Source of the DNA: JACQZU01 sp041908165
Lineage (GTDB): Bacteria > Acidobacteriota > Holophagae > Holophagales > Holophagaceae
DNA: 64,000 bases
NCBI GenBank assembly: GCA_041908165.1
Contig: JAYRFV010000107.1
Coordinates: 1-64,000, forward strand
Direction of reading: 5' to 3'
Shown here: in pieces, positions 24,604 to 33,755 of the stretch
Numbering within the stretch: the stretch's first letter is position 1
Layout of the letters: each line of letters opens with the position of its first letter
Notes under the pieces: generated by a model
Told to the model about the DNA's origin: nothing
The model's database searches: none
Seen by the model: the letters and a program-made list of their open reading frames with translations, nothing else
Program-made: the position numbers and the translations under genes

Positions 24604-27600
24604 ATGAACCCAGCGACGACCTCTCCCACCGGCTCCTCCCCCAGGAAGCCCCGCTCCTTCAGGCTTCCCGCGGCGCGGTTCGCGACCTGGGCCCTGATCG
24701 GGTCGGCCGCCACGCTCGGCTGCTACCGGGCGACCGGCATCCAGCGGCCCCCGGCGCTCGCCTCGGAGATCCCTGCGGTGGGCGGCGACCGGGTCCATGG
24801 CCTCAAGGCTCAGGCCGGACCGGGCGACTACTTTCTCGGCAACGACTACGTCGAACTGGCTGTGGACGGGAGCATCCTCGGCGAGCGCGACGCCCTCGGC
24901 GGGGCGACCGCCGGCGGCAGCATCGTCGATGTCGGCTACGTCGGCCTGGACACGAGCTTCCACCGGGTGTCCGTTCCCTCGGACATGCTGGAGCGCCTGA
25001 CGCCGGTGGCGAACCAGGACCCCGACCTGCCCCTGGTCTTCGACCAGTACCGGCCGATCAACGAATCCGGGGAATCCCGCATCGAGATGACCGGGGCCGT
25101 CCACGACCGCCTGCACAAGCTGGCCGGGGCCACCTGGGACGCCCAGGGCCTGGTCCGGGGCGTCGTCGTCAAGCACGTGGTGAAGCTCGGGAAGAACGAC
25201 CGGTTCTTCACCCTCACGACCACCCTCTCCAACCAGTCGGGCGCGACGCTGCCGCTGCGGAACATCGCGGACTTCCTCCAGCAGCAGGGAGGCGGCTTCC
25301 GGGTCGTCGTGCCCGCGGTCCAGGACCTCAACGGCGCTGCGGTGTCCGGGTGGGGCGTGGAGATCCCCGCCCCGGGCGCCAACTGGGCCGCTCCCCTGGA
25401 CAGCGCCGTGCGTTCCCACCTGGTGGCGCTGGTCGGGTCCGAGCCCGGGGCCGATTCGCTCGATTCGCACGTCGCCATGGGACTGCTGCCGGTCGACTCG
25501 GACCAGATGGCGGTCTCCGCGGACCCGCAGGCCTCCTTGACCGAGTACCGGCCGAAATTCGCGTCCAGGATGGCCGCCGGGAGCCTCCCCGCGGCTTCCC
25601 TGGCGAACGGGCAGAGCCTCTCCTACCAGCGCAGGCTCTACGTCACCGGCGGGACCACCCTCGGATCCAACCAGCCGAACCAGACCGTCGGGATCGTCAA
25701 CACGCTGGAATACGAGCGCTCCATCCTGCGCGCCTGGGACTATGGCGTGGTCACCTTCAACACCTTCGGCACCGCCGCCCGGAGCGGCCCGGTCCCGGTC
25801 GAGATCCGGTGGGAGCGGGACCTCGGTGGCGGCGCCTGGCAGCTGGAGCGCACCGACTGGATGGAGCCCCAGGAACTCCAGACCCTGTCGCTGGTCGGAA
25901 GCAGCAGCATGGCGGCCATCCTTCGCACAGGCACCTACCGGATCCAGGTCCGCAACCGCGACCGCGCCCTGGTCATGGACCGGTTCACCGATGTGCTCAG
26001 CACCGAGCGGCCCCACCTCCAGGCCCCGCTCCTGGTCGCCAAGGACAAGAACTTCTTCATTTCCGAATCCCTCGCCCCGGAGCGCGACCTGGTGGTCAGC
26101 GAAGGCGGCAGCGTCAAGTCGGTGCTGTTCACCCAGCACTTCCTCTCCGCGCGCGAGCGGGACGGGGAGGACGGCATGTTCCAGCCCCTGCGCTTCACGG
26201 TGGCGGGGACCGGCGGGACCACCCACCCGGACATCCGGCGGATCCGCTCCCTCGGCGGACAGTACGATCCCTACGAGAAGGGGAAGGCGGTCGCCGGGAT
26301 CAACCAGGGCGCCTACCAGTTCACGGCGGGCAACTCCCTCTTCGGTGTCGGACTCTCCACCGGCACCCCGGCGGTCTGCTTCCTTCCCAACGGCTCCTAC
26401 GAGGTGCTGGCCACGCGCGGGCCCCTGAGCCGGCTGGAACGCACCTCGATCCTCGCCTACAACGGCCAGCCGCAGACCTCCCACCCCCACATCGTCTTCC
26501 CCTCCCCGCTTCCTGCCGGATGGACCTCCTTCGACCTTCCGGGCCCCTCCCAGGCCACGACCGGCGGCTACCTTCCGGGCGAGCGCCTGGCTTCGGCCCT
26601 CGCAGAGGGGGTCCAGGTCGTCGGCGCGGCCGAGATGGACCTGCACGGCGACGTCGACGGCCAGTACAACGACTTCCGCATGGAGTTCAGCACGGCCCTG
26701 AACACGGATGCCCAGCGCACGGCGATCCTGAATGACCCCTACGTGGTCGGCGGGCGGGCCTCGACCCTGGTGGACAGCGGCCAGAAGGCCTGGGGGACCG
26801 CGACGTCCCTCTGGGTCCCGGCCGCTTCGGCCGAGCGGAGCCGCGGGGCCCGGTCCTCGAAGTCCTGGAGCCTGGCCGACTTCATCGCCCAGGCGCAGGG
26901 GAAGTACACGATCGTCCATCGGCCAAGGGGCCCCCAGGGACTGTTCACGCTGCGCGGGTTCGACCCGGCGGTTCCCCTGGGGACCGGCGTGAATGCCTGG
27001 TGGATCCAGGCCGGCCCGCTTTCCCTCGGCGCCACCCAGGGCGGGTTTGACGCCCTGGAACTGCTTCGCGCGGAGGGCTTCGATCCTGCCTCCCCCGACG
27101 AATGGTTCACCGAGTTCAAGGCGGTGCGCCGGGACTGGTTCGCCCTGCTGAACCAGCAGCAGCCGACCGCCTTCACCAAGGGACTCGGGCTCTCGGCGGC
27201 GCGGTTCAGCCTGGACACGCCGGTCGGTCTGGCCCGAACCTACCTCAAGATCGGAAGCGCCAGCCTGTCCCAGTCCAGCCTCGGGGAGGTGCTGAACGTC
27301 CTCAAGGCCGGTGCGGCCGTGGCCTCGACCGGGCCGCTGCTGGACGTCACCTGCTCGGGCATCGGACCCGGGGGCCTGGTGTCGGCCAGCGGAACGGCCA
27401 GCCTGTCCATCAACGTGTATGCCTCCGACTGGATGCCTGTGGAGCAGGTCCGGATCGTCGTCAACGGACAGGTGGTGCAGACGCTCGACCCGTCGACCTT
27501 TGCCGGAGGGTCGGACTGGCGGCAGAAGTCCGCGACCGTGGCCGTCCCTCTTCCCGCGAGGGACTGCTGGATCGTGGTGGAGGCGGGCGTTCCGCTCACC

Positions 27601-27726
27601 ACCACCGGCATCTACCGCGCAGGCAGCCCCTGGAACCTGGCCCAGAAGGGCATCTACCCCTGCGCACTGACGAACCCGATCTTCGTCGACGTGAACGGGG
27701 GAGGCTACACGCCCCCCGGGCTCTGA
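24604..27726 (+). CDS. Large exported protein with CehA/McbA-like (PHP-type) C-terminal half
   Basis: 1040 residues. The N-terminus has an Arg-rich lead and hydrophobic segment ending ATLGC (about 35-40), a possible but poor lipobox. Residues about 45-480 are beta-rich. The rest recalls CehA/McbA-type metallohydrolases: EFKAVRRDWFALLNQQQPTA, then LARTYLKIG, LNVLKAGAAVASTGPLLDV and VRIVVNGQVVQTL follow the order of that family's final blocks. The usual metal ligands (HxH near the first strand and a GxSDxH after the LLN block) are missing; the latter place reads KGLGLSAARF. So I infer a PHP-like fold that lost catalysis, perhaps a binding protein. A TTG at 24601 is an alternative start. dnaB begins 3 bp after its stop. 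Confidence 0.6.
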   Translation: MNPATTSPTGSSPRKPRSFRLPAARFATWALIGSAATLGCYRATGIQRPPALASEIPAVGGDRVHGLKAQAGPGDYFLGNDYVELAVDGSILGERDALGGATAGGSIVDVGYVGLDTSFHRVSVPSDMLERLTPVANQDPDLPLVFDQYRPINESGESRIEMTGAVHDRLHKLAGATWDAQGLVRGVVVKHVVKLGKNDRFFTLTTTLSNQSGATLPLRNIADFLQQQGGGFRVVVPAVQDLNGAAVSGWGVEIPAPGANWAAPLDSAVRSHLVALVGSEPGADSLDSHVAMGLLPVDSDQMAVSADPQASLTEYRPKFASRMAAGSLPAASLANGQSLSYQRRLYVTGGTTLGSNQPNQTVGIVNTLEYERSILRAWDYGVVTFNTFGTAARSGPVPVEIRWERDLGGGAWQLERTDWMEPQELQTLSLVGSSSMAAILRTGTYRIQVRNRDRALVMDRFTDVLSTERPHLQAPLLVAKDKNFFISESLAPERDLVVSEGGSVKSVLFTQHFLSARERDGEDGMFQPLRFTVAGTGGTTHPDIRRIRSLGGQYDPYEKGKAVAGINQGAYQFTAGNSLFGVGLSTGTPAVCFLPNGSYEVLATRGPLSRLERTSILAYNGQPQTSHPHIVFPSPLPAGWTSFDLPGPSQATTGGYLPGERLASALAEGVQVVGAAEMDLHGDVDGQYNDFRMEFSTALNTDAQRTAILNDPYVVGGRASTLVDSGQKAWGTATSLWVPAASAERSRGARSSKSWSLADFIAQAQGKYTIVHRPRGPQGLFTLRGFDPAVPLGTGVNAWWIQAGPLSLGATQGGFDALELLRAEGFDPASPDEWFTEFKAVRRDWFALLNQQQPTAFTKGLGLSAARFSLDTPVGLARTYLKIGSASLSQSSLGEVLNVLKAGAAVASTGPLLDVTCSGIGPGGLVSASGTASLSINVYASDWMPVEQVRIVVNGQVVQTLDPSTFAGGSDWRQKSATVAVPLPARDCWIVVEAGVPLTTTGIYRAGSPWNLAQKGIYPCALTNPIFVDVNGGGYTPPGL

Positions 27727-27729
27727 ACC

Positions 27730-29091
27730 ATGCCTGCCGACTGGCTGCCGGAGCGGCTTCCCGAGGACCTGGAAGCCGAACGCTCGCTGCTCGCCACCTG
27801 CTGCGCCCCCGGGGCGGAGTCGCTGGCGGTGGAGGTGGCCGGCCTGCTCGAGGCCGACGACTTCGTCCACCCGGCCCACCGCGCGGTGTTCGTGGCCCTC
27901 CGGTCCCTGCTCGACCAGCAGCTCGAGGTCAACGCCCTCACCCTGAAGGACGCGCTCGACCAGGACGGCACCCTCGCCAAGGTCGGAGGATTCGGGGGCC
28001 TGACCGAACTCCTCAGCGCCGAGGAGGTGGGGCGTCCCCAGGTGCTGGCCGACCTGGTCCGGCGCAAGAGCCGCCACCGCGCGCTCGTCCGGCTCGGCTC
28101 CCAGCTGGTGCGCCAGGCGGCTGAGGAGGAGGCGCCCCCGGATGCCCTCATCGAGGCCGCCGCCCAGGACCTGTTCCTGCTGGCCCAGGGGGACCGGAAG
28201 AAGAAGGGCCTGGACCACATCGCCCAGGTCGCCCAGGAGTCCATGGTCCGGCTCCTGGCGCGGCTGGACGGCCAGGGCTCGACGGGACTGAAGGTCGGGT
28301 TCTCGCGCCTGGACGCCCTCACCCAGGGGTTCCAGCCTGGCAATCTGGTGGTGCTCGCCGCGCGGCCCGGCATTGGCAAGACCGCCCTGGCGCTCAACTG
28401 GCTGCTGCGGTCCGCCCTTCACCAGCGTTCCTTCGGCGCGCTGTTCTCCCTGGAGATGAGCTCGGAGGAGGTCTTCAACCGCCTGCTCTCGGCCCAGGCC
28501 CGGGTGAACATGAAGGCGGTGCAGGCCGGCGCCTTCGACGCCGCGGTGGAAGCCCGCCTGCTCGGCGCCCGGGACGAGCTCCTGCAGCTCCCGATCTTCA
28601 TCAACGACCAGGCCTCGATCACGGTGCGCGACATCCAGGCCATGGTGGACCGCCACCTCGCCCAGTCGAACCAGCGCATCGACCTGCTGATCGTCGACTA
28701 CCTGCAGCTGATGAGCAGCCCGGACAGCAGCCGGGCCGCCAAGCAGAACGAGGCCACCCGGATCGGCGAGATCAGCCGCGGCCTGAAGCTGCTGGCCAAG
28801 GACCGGGGCATTCCCGTGGTCGTGCTGTCCCAGCTCAACCGCGAAGTGGAGCACCGGCAGGGCGGACGGCCGCAGCTGAGCGACCTCCGCGACTCCGGTG
28901 CGATCGAGCAGGACGCCGACATGGTGATGTTCATCCACCGGCGGATGGCCCCGGTCCAGGAGGGACAGGAGCCCGACCGCACCGCCGAACTGATCGTCGC
29001 CAAGCACCGCAACGGACCGACCGGCATCATCCCGCTCTTCTTCGAGGGCGAGTACGCCACCTACCGCGAACTCGAGCGGGACACAGGCTGA
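27730..29091 (+). CDS. dnaB: Replicative DNA helicase DnaB
   Basis: 453 residues. The N-terminal all-helical DnaB domain (about 8-110, PEDLEAERSLLATCC, PAHRAVFVAL) binds primase. The RecA-like motor follows: Walker A ARPGIGKTA (about 217), LFSLEMSSEEVFNRLL, Walker B region LLIVDYLQLMS, SQLNREVEHR and RDSGAIEQDADMVMFIHR. All helicase motifs are intact and there is no intein. Length is normal. It sits 3 bp after the large exported protein, so it is transcribed from an upstream promoter; its usual partner rplI is not here. Confidence 0.96.
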   Translation: MPADWLPERLPEDLEAERSLLATCCAPGAESLAVEVAGLLEADDFVHPAHRAVFVALRSLLDQQLEVNALTLKDALDQDGTLAKVGGFGGLTELLSAEEVGRPQVLADLVRRKSRHRALVRLGSQLVRQAAEEEAPPDALIEAAAQDLFLLAQGDRKKKGLDHIAQVAQESMVRLLARLDGQGSTGLKVGFSRLDALTQGFQPGNLVVLAARPGIGKTALALNWLLRSALHQRSFGALFSLEMSSEEVFNRLLSAQARVNMKAVQAGAFDAAVEARLLGARDELLQLPIFINDQASITVRDIQAMVDRHLAQSNQRIDLLIVDYLQLMSSPDSSRAAKQNEATRIGEISRGLKLLAKDRGIPVVVLSQLNREVEHRQGGRPQLSDLRDSGAIEQDADMVMFIHRRMAPVQEGQEPDRTAELIVAKHRNGPTGIIPLFFEGEYATYRELERDTG

Positions 29092-29117
29092 GCCCGGAAA
29101 CGCATTTACCACGAAGG

Positions 29118-29166
29118 GCACGAAAGACACGAAACGGGCGGGCGCTCCTGTTCGTGTCTTTCGTGC
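29118..29166. repeat. Perfect 16-bp inverted repeat (CACGAA type) after dnaB
   Basis: GCACGAAAGACACGAA (29118-29133), a 17-base GC-rich loop, then TTCGTGTCTTTCGTGC (29151-29166). The arms are perfect complements and built of direct ACGAA/GACACGAA units; a partial copy, CCACGAAGG, lies just before. The arms are far more A-rich than the surroundings and no T-run follows, so this looks like a dispersed repetitive element that may also act as a two-way transcription stop between the convergent dnaB and E2 genes. Confidence 0.65.
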
Positions 29167-29189
29167 TGTTGGTGGATGGAAACCCCCTT

Positions 29190-30521
29190 TTATTCCAGTC
29201 CGAAGGTCCCGGTTTCCAATTCCTTCTTCACCACCGACATGAACTGGTCGCCCACCGCGCCGTCGACCACCCGGTGATCGAAGCTGAGGCCGCTGTACAT
29301 GATCTGGCGGATGGCGATGGCATCGTTGCCCAGGGCGTCAGTCACCACCATGGGCCGCTTGGCGATGGTGCCGATGGCCTGGATGGCCACCTGGGGCTGG
29401 TTGATGATGGGCAGGGCGAAGATGTCGCCGAACACGCCGGGGTTGGTGATGGTGAAGGTGCCGCCCTGGATCTCGTCCAGGCCCAGCTTGCGGGACCGGG
29501 CGCGGGAGGCGAGGTCGTTGAGGGCGCGGGCCAGTCCCCCGAGGTTCAGCCCGTCGGCGTTCTTCACCACCGGCACGATGAGGCCCCAGTCCAGGGCCAC
29601 GGCGATGCCGAGGTTGATGTCCTGCTTGTAGACGATGTTGTCGCCGTCCACGCTGCTGTTGACCACCGGGAAGGCCTGGAGCCCCTTGATCACGGCCTTC
29701 ATGATGAAGGGCATGAAGCTGAGCTTGGTGCCGTAGGTCTCCTCGAAGGCCTTGCGGTGCCGCTGCCGGAGGCCCGCGATGTGGGTCATGTCGATCTCGA
29801 AGATCGTGTAGACGTGCGGACTGGTGTGCAGCTTCGAAGCCACCATGTTGTCGGCGATGATCTTGCGCATGCGGCTCATGGGCTCGACCTTGACCCGCTC
29901 GCCGGGGGCGAAGGCGGGCTGGGCTGCCACGGGTGGGACCGCGAGTCCGGGTACCACCCCCAGGGTCGGCGCTCCCGGATCGTGGACCGGGGGCATGGCC
30001 GGCATCGGCCCCTTGAGGGGGGCCGCCGCGCCGCTCCGCGCGGCCAGGTGGGCTTCCATGTCCTGCCGGGTCACGCGGCCGTGGAGGCCGCTCCCCCGCA
30101 GGTCGGCCAGGTCCACGCCGTGCTGCCGGGCCATCTCCCGGACCAGCGGGCTGGAACGGGTGCGAAGCCGTCCTTCCTCGCTTTCCGGATCGCCGGTGTC
30201 CAGGGGGTGCACCTGCGGCGCGAGCGGGGCCGTGTCCACCGAGGGCGTTCCGGTCGCGGGCTGCGAGGGGGCGGGCGCCTCGCCAGGATCCCCGAGGCGG
30301 GCCACGATGCTGCCCACCGGAACGGTCTGATTCACCGGCACCAGGATCTCGAGCAGGGTGCCGGCGATGGGCGCGGGGATCTCCGCGTCGACCTTGTCGG
30401 TGCTGATCTCGAACAGGGTCTCGTCCTTGCCGACGGCCTCCCCCGGCTGGCGGTGCCACTTGAGGATGGTGGCTTCCGCGATGCTTTCGCCCATCTGCGG
30501 CATGATCACGTCGAAGGACAT
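29190..30521 (-). CDS. 2-oxo acid dehydrogenase E2 (dihydrolipoamide acyltransferase)
   Basis: 443 residues. An N-terminal lipoyl domain (about 1-77) has the lipoylated Lys in EISTDKVDAEIP. A Pro/Ala linker leads to the E1/E3-binding domain (about 125-160, SSPLVREMARQHGVDLADLRG), then an Ala/Pro linker, and the catalytic domain (about 215-443) with LSFDHRVVDGAVG carrying the active His and Asp. Single lipoyl domain and MPQMGESIAEATI suggest a branched-chain or 2-oxoglutarate type rather than pyruvate E2, but the E1 and E3 genes that would decide are outside the window. gatA lies 9 bp upstream of its start on the same strand, so they likely share a transcript. Confidence 0.92.
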   Translation of the reverse strand: MSFDVIMPQMGESIAEATILKWHRQPGEAVGKDETLFEISTDKVDAEIPAPIAGTLLEILVPVNQTVPVGSIVARLGDPGEAPAPSQPATGTPSVDTAPLAPQVHPLDTGDPESEEGRLRTRSSPLVREMARQHGVDLADLRGSGLHGRVTRQDMEAHLAARSGAAAPLKGPMPAMPPVHDPGAPTLGVVPGLAVPPVAAQPAFAPGERVKVEPMSRMRKIIADNMVASKLHTSPHVYTIFEIDMTHIAGLRQRHRKAFEETYGTKLSFMPFIMKAVIKGLQAFPVVNSSVDGDNIVYKQDINLGIAVALDWGLIVPVVKNADGLNLGGLARALNDLASRARSRKLGLDEIQGGTFTITNPGVFGDIFALPIINQPQVAIQAIGTIAKRPMVVTDALGNDAIAIRQIMYSGLSFDHRVVDGAVGDQFMSVVKKELETGTFGLE

Positions 30522-30530
30522 GGGGGGCTC

Positions 30531-31982
30531 CTAGGAGTCGAGGTTCGGGGTGGCTTCGTGGTGCCGGGTGGCCCGCTGGAAGGCGTGGGCGGCCTGGAGG
30601 AGGGCAACGTCCGCCAGGGGCGGGCCGATCAACTGCAGGCCCACGGGCAGGCGGTCCGAGAAACCGGCGGGCATGGACAGGCAGGGCAGGGCGGCCAGGG
30701 CCGGCGCCACGCTGTAGATGTCCGCCAGGTACATGGCGAGCGGGTCGCCGGTCCGGTCACCCAGGGGGAAGGCCACGTCGGGGCTCACCGGCGTGGCCAG
30801 GAGGTCGACCTGGCCGAAGGCCTCGCAAAAATCCCTTCGGATCAGGGTCCGGGCCTGCAGCGCCTTCAGGTAGAAGGCGTCGTAGTGGCCCTTCGAAAGG
30901 CAGAACGCGCCCAACAGGATCCGCCGCTTCGCCTCGTCCCCGAAGCCCTGGTCGCGGGTGGCGCACAGCATGTCGTGGATGGAATCCCGCGCGATCCGTG
31001 CACCGAACCGCACGCCGTCATAGCGGCTGAGGTTGCTGCTGACCTCCGAGGTGCAGGCGACGTAGTAGGCCTCGATGGCGATGCCGGTGTGGGGGAGCGA
31101 GACCTCGACGATCTCCGCGCCCAGGCCGGCCAGGGTGGCCAGCGCCACGTCCAGGACCGCCCGGACCCCGCTCCCCAGCCCCGCTCCGAAGTACTCCTTC
31201 GGCAGGCCGATGCGCAGGGTCCCCAGCGGGGCCGGCTGCAGCCGCAGGAGCTGGTCGTGCCCGGGCAGGTCCACGCTGGTGGCGTCGCCAGGATCCGCGC
31301 CGGCCATGGCGTGCAGCACGACGGCAACCCCAGCGGCGTCGCGGGCGATGGGCCCCACCTGGTCCAGGCTGCTGGCCATGGCCGCCACGCCGCTGCGGCT
31401 GAGGACCCCGTAGGTGGGCCGCAGTGCGGTCACGTTGCAGAAACTGGCGGGGAGCCGGACCGAGCCGCCCGTATCCGTACCCAGGGCGAAGGGCGCATAG
31501 CCTGCGGCGACGGCCACGACCGGTCCGGAACTGCTGCCGCCCGGGGAACGTCGGCGGTCCCAGGGATTGCGGGTCGGGCCGAAGGCGCTGTATTCGCCGC
31601 TCGAACCCATGGCGAACTCGTCGAGGTTCGCCTTGGCGACGGGAACCGCGCCGGCGCGTTCCAGCCGTGCGACGACGGTGGCGCTGGCCGGCGGGCGGTA
31701 GCCGGCCAGGATCCGGGAGCCGCAGGTCAGGGGCTGGTCCTGGACGCAGATGTTGTCCTTGACCACGAAGGGAATCCCGAGGAGGGGGCCGGACTCGCCG
31801 TCGCGCCGGCGCCGGCCCGCGCGCGCGGCCGCCCGGCCGGCGCCGGCTCCGTCCGCGTGGAGGATCGCATTCAGCCCGGGGTCCACCCGGCGGATGCGGT
31901 CCAGGGAGCCTGCGGCGAGGGCCTCCGGGGACAGGTCGCCAGCAGCCAGTCCCTCCCCAAGTTCAGCCAAGGATCCCGGCAT
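30531..31982 (-). CDS. gatA: Aspartyl/glutamyl-tRNA amidotransferase subunit A
   Basis: 483 residues, amidase-signature enzyme that makes Gln-tRNA(Gln) (and perhaps Asn-tRNA) by transamidation in the GatCAB complex. The Ser-cis-Ser-Lys triad is visible: Lys in PFVVKDN, Ser in SPGGSSSGP and Ser in GTDTGGSVR. GatA-specific blocks PTYGVLSRSGVAAMASSLDQ, NLSRYDGVRFG and ILLGAFCLSKGHYDAFYLKA separate it from other amidases. I chose the ATG at 31980-31982 (MPGSLAELG); a longer frame to 32072 adds Arg-rich non-conserved sequence. gatB and gatC are not in the window. It is divergent from the DnaJ-TPR gene. Confidence 0.93.
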   Translation of the reverse strand: MPGSLAELGEGLAAGDLSPEALAAGSLDRIRRVDPGLNAILHADGAGAGRAAARAGRRRRDGESGPLLGIPFVVKDNICVQDQPLTCGSRILAGYRPPASATVVARLERAGAVPVAKANLDEFAMGSSGEYSAFGPTRNPWDRRRSPGGSSSGPVVAVAAGYAPFALGTDTGGSVRLPASFCNVTALRPTYGVLSRSGVAAMASSLDQVGPIARDAAGVAVVLHAMAGADPGDATSVDLPGHDQLLRLQPAPLGTLRIGLPKEYFGAGLGSGVRAVLDVALATLAGLGAEIVEVSLPHTGIAIEAYYVACTSEVSSNLSRYDGVRFGARIARDSIHDMLCATRDQGFGDEAKRRILLGAFCLSKGHYDAFYLKALQARTLIRRDFCEAFGQVDLLATPVSPDVAFPLGDRTGDPLAMYLADIYSVAPALAALPCLSMPAGFSDRLPVGLQLIGPPLADVALLQAAHAFQRATRHHEATPNLDS

Positions 31983-32117
31983 TCCCCATCGCCTCCGGAA
32001 TGCACGAGTTTGCCAGCTTTCACGGCATCCGCGAAGCGGAGGGACGGCCGCCTCGCGGGGCGGGCGGTCCAACCCGGAGCGCGGGAATTGCCACCCGGCC
32101 GGAAGCCCGGCCCCGAT

Positions 32118-32145
32118 TTCACATGGGGGCGCACTCCGGTATCAT
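32118..32145 (+). promoter_or_regulatory. Sigma-70-type promoter for the DnaJ-TPR/PP2C genes
   Basis: TTCACA (32118-32123), 16 bp, TATCAT (32140-32145): each hexamer matches the consensus at five of six positions. It lies in the 262-bp gap between gatA and the DnaJ-TPR gene and would give a leader of about 90 bases. The rest of the gap (31983-32117) shows no gene. Confidence 0.55.
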
Positions 32146-32244
32146 GGTCGGGTCCAACTCCCAAGCCGCAAGAGGATCCGGAGGCCCTCACAAGCCCTTC
32201 CCCCTTCCGCCCGAGGGTGCCGACTCCCACGATCCACTGAGCCG

Positions 32245-32907
32245 ATGAATCCCTACGAAGTCCTCGAACTCCAGCCCGGCGCGTCGTCCGACGACATCAA
32301 GTCGGCCTACCACCGGCTTGCGAAGCATTGGCACCCGGACCGCTTCAGCGGGGAGGACAAGTCCCAGGCCGAGGTGCGCTTCCGGGAACTGGCCGAGGCG
32401 TTCAACCTGCTGAAGGACCCCGCCCGCAGGATCGGGCTGGCCAAGGGGGCCGAGGCTGGACCGCCCGCAGCCCAGGGTCACGGCGACCGCAGTGCGGCCG
32501 AGTGGTTCAAGGAGGCGGAGGAGGCCTTCAAGGACCAGCACTTCGAGCGTGCGCTCGGGCTCGTCCAGGTGGCGATTCGCCAGGATCCGAGGCAGGCCGA
32601 GTTCCACGTCCTCCACGCCACGGTCCTGGTCGCGGCCGGCGGCGACGACCGGATCGCCCTCAAGTCCCTCGAACAGGCGCTGCGGATCCAGCCCCGAAAC
32701 GCGGACGCCTGCCTGCTCCTGTCGGGTCTCTACGAGAAGCAGGGCATGCCCGTGAGGGCCCGGAAGCTCCTGCAGACGGCTCGGGAGATCGCCCCCAACC
32801 ACAAACACTTCCGCCAGGAGGCCCGCAGGGCCAGCGCAGGAGCGGCTGCCCCCGGTCTCGGGGAGCAGGTCCGGACCCTGTTCCAGCGGTTCTTCAGCCG
32901 GGGATGA
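32245..32907 (+). CDS. DnaJ-domain and TPR protein
   Basis: 220 residues. A J domain at 1-about 65 (MNPYEVLELQPGASSDDIKSAY, with the essential HPD in KHWHPDRF) is followed by three TPR-like helix pairs (about 85-190: AEWFKEAEEAFKDQHFERAL, SLEQALRIQPRNADA, KLLQTAREIAPNH). There is no Gly/Phe or zinc domain, so it is a specialised J protein that would bring DnaK to a TPR-bound client. Its stop overlaps the PP2C start by ATGA, so it is coupled to the phosphatase, and the pilMNOPQ genes come next; a role in pilus assembly or its control is a reasonable guess. Confidence 0.85.
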   Translation: MNPYEVLELQPGASSDDIKSAYHRLAKHWHPDRFSGEDKSQAEVRFRELAEAFNLLKDPARRIGLAKGAEAGPPAAQGHGDRSAAEWFKEAEEAFKDQHFERALGLVQVAIRQDPRQAEFHVLHATVLVAAGGDDRIALKSLEQALRIQPRNADACLLLSGLYEKQGMPVRARKLLQTAREIAPNHKHFRQEARRASAGAAAPGLGEQVRTLFQRFFSRG

Positions 32908-33698
32908 CGATGGCGCTGGTGGCCGCAGGCCGGACCGATGTCGGGTGTGTTCGCAAGCACAACGAGGACAGCCTCCACCTCGACCCGGGGCTTGGCCTGT
33001 TCGTGGTCGCCGACGGCCTCGGCGGGCATGCTGCCGGGGAGGTGGCCAGCCGGATCGTGGTCGAGCGGGTGGCGAAGTTCATCGAGCAGACCATCGAGAA
33101 GGACCGGACCTGGCCGCTGGAATACGACGTGAACCTCTCCTACGACGGGAACCGGCTCAAGGTGGCCCTGCTGCTGTCCGACCACGCGATCGCCGAGGAC
33201 ATCCGCAAGAACCCTGAACGGGAGACCATGGGGTCCACGGTGGTCGCGGGCCTGCTCCACGGCAGCAAGCTGACCCTGGCCCACGTCGGCGACAGCCGGG
33301 CCTACCTGATCAATGCAGAAGGGATCCGGCAGCTGACCCGCGACCACTCCTGGGTGGCCGAGCAGGTCGCCAACGGCATCCTGACCCCCTCGGAGGCCCG
33401 CATCCATCCGTTCCGGAACGTCATCACCCAGGCCCTGGGCAACGGCGGCGAGTTGGATGTATCCGTCCAGGAACTGGAATTCAAGGTTCTGGACCGCCTT
33501 TTGCTTTGCTCCGATGGTCTGTCAGGAATGATCAACGATTCCGAGATCCTTGAGATTGTCCAGCAGTCGGCGACCCTCCAGGAGGCTGTAGATCAGCTAA
33601 TTGAGGCCGCAAAGGAAAATGGTGGCGAAGACAACGTCACTGTTATCCTCGTGTCCCGGGAGACGGAAGATAATGATCCATCTGCCGATAACGCTTGA
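32904..33698 (+). CDS. PP2C-family serine/threonine phosphatase
   Basis: 264 residues, single PPM/PP2C catalytic domain, cytoplasmic. Metal-binding motifs are present: GCVRKHNEDS near the N-terminus, VVADGLGGHAAGE, LAHVGDSRAYLI, LLLCSDGLSGMI and EDNVTVILV. It would dephosphorylate Ser/Thr residues placed by a Hanks-type kinase; no such kinase is visible here. The ATG at 32904 overlaps the DnaJ-TPR stop. From about 33,475 on, the codons become much less GC-rich. Its stop codon lies inside the -35 box of the pilM promoter. A second PP2C is at 40.2 kb. Confidence 0.9.
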   Translation: MTMALVAAGRTDVGCVRKHNEDSLHLDPGLGLFVVADGLGGHAAGEVASRIVVERVAKFIEQTIEKDRTWPLEYDVNLSYDGNRLKVALLLSDHAIAEDIRKNPERETMGSTVVAGLLHGSKLTLAHVGDSRAYLINAEGIRQLTRDHSWVAEQVANGILTPSEARIHPFRNVITQALGNGGELDVSVQELEFKVLDRLLLCSDGLSGMINDSEILEIVQQSATLQEAVDQLIEAAKENGGEDNVTVILVSRETEDNDPSADNA

Positions 33699-33722
33699 CG
33701 TACTTCTGAGTGACGTTAGAAT
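33695..33722 (+). promoter_or_regulatory. Promoter of the pilMNOPQ operon
   Basis: TTGACG (33695-33700), 16 bp, TAGAAT (33717-33722): five of six consensus matches at each hexamer, the best sigma-70-type promoter in the window. The -35 overlaps the PP2C stop codon. Transcription would start near 33730, giving a leader of about 26 bases before the pilM GTG at 33756. The 57-bp gap is AT-rich. Confidence 0.7.
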
Positions 33723-33755
33723 TAAGCACCTTTTACCTTCACAGCGAGGCTCCCT

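Noticed and set aside
24376..29130. Minus-strand open frame of 1584 codons
   Set aside because: It lies antisense to dnaB and the large exported protein and is a high-GC shadow frame: repetitive Gly/Ala/Arg/His composition, no domain, no ribosome-binding start.
29154..32240. Plus-strand open frame of 1028 codons
   Set aside because: Antisense to the E2 and gatA genes, both with intact motifs. Its composition is that of a reversed GC-rich gene.
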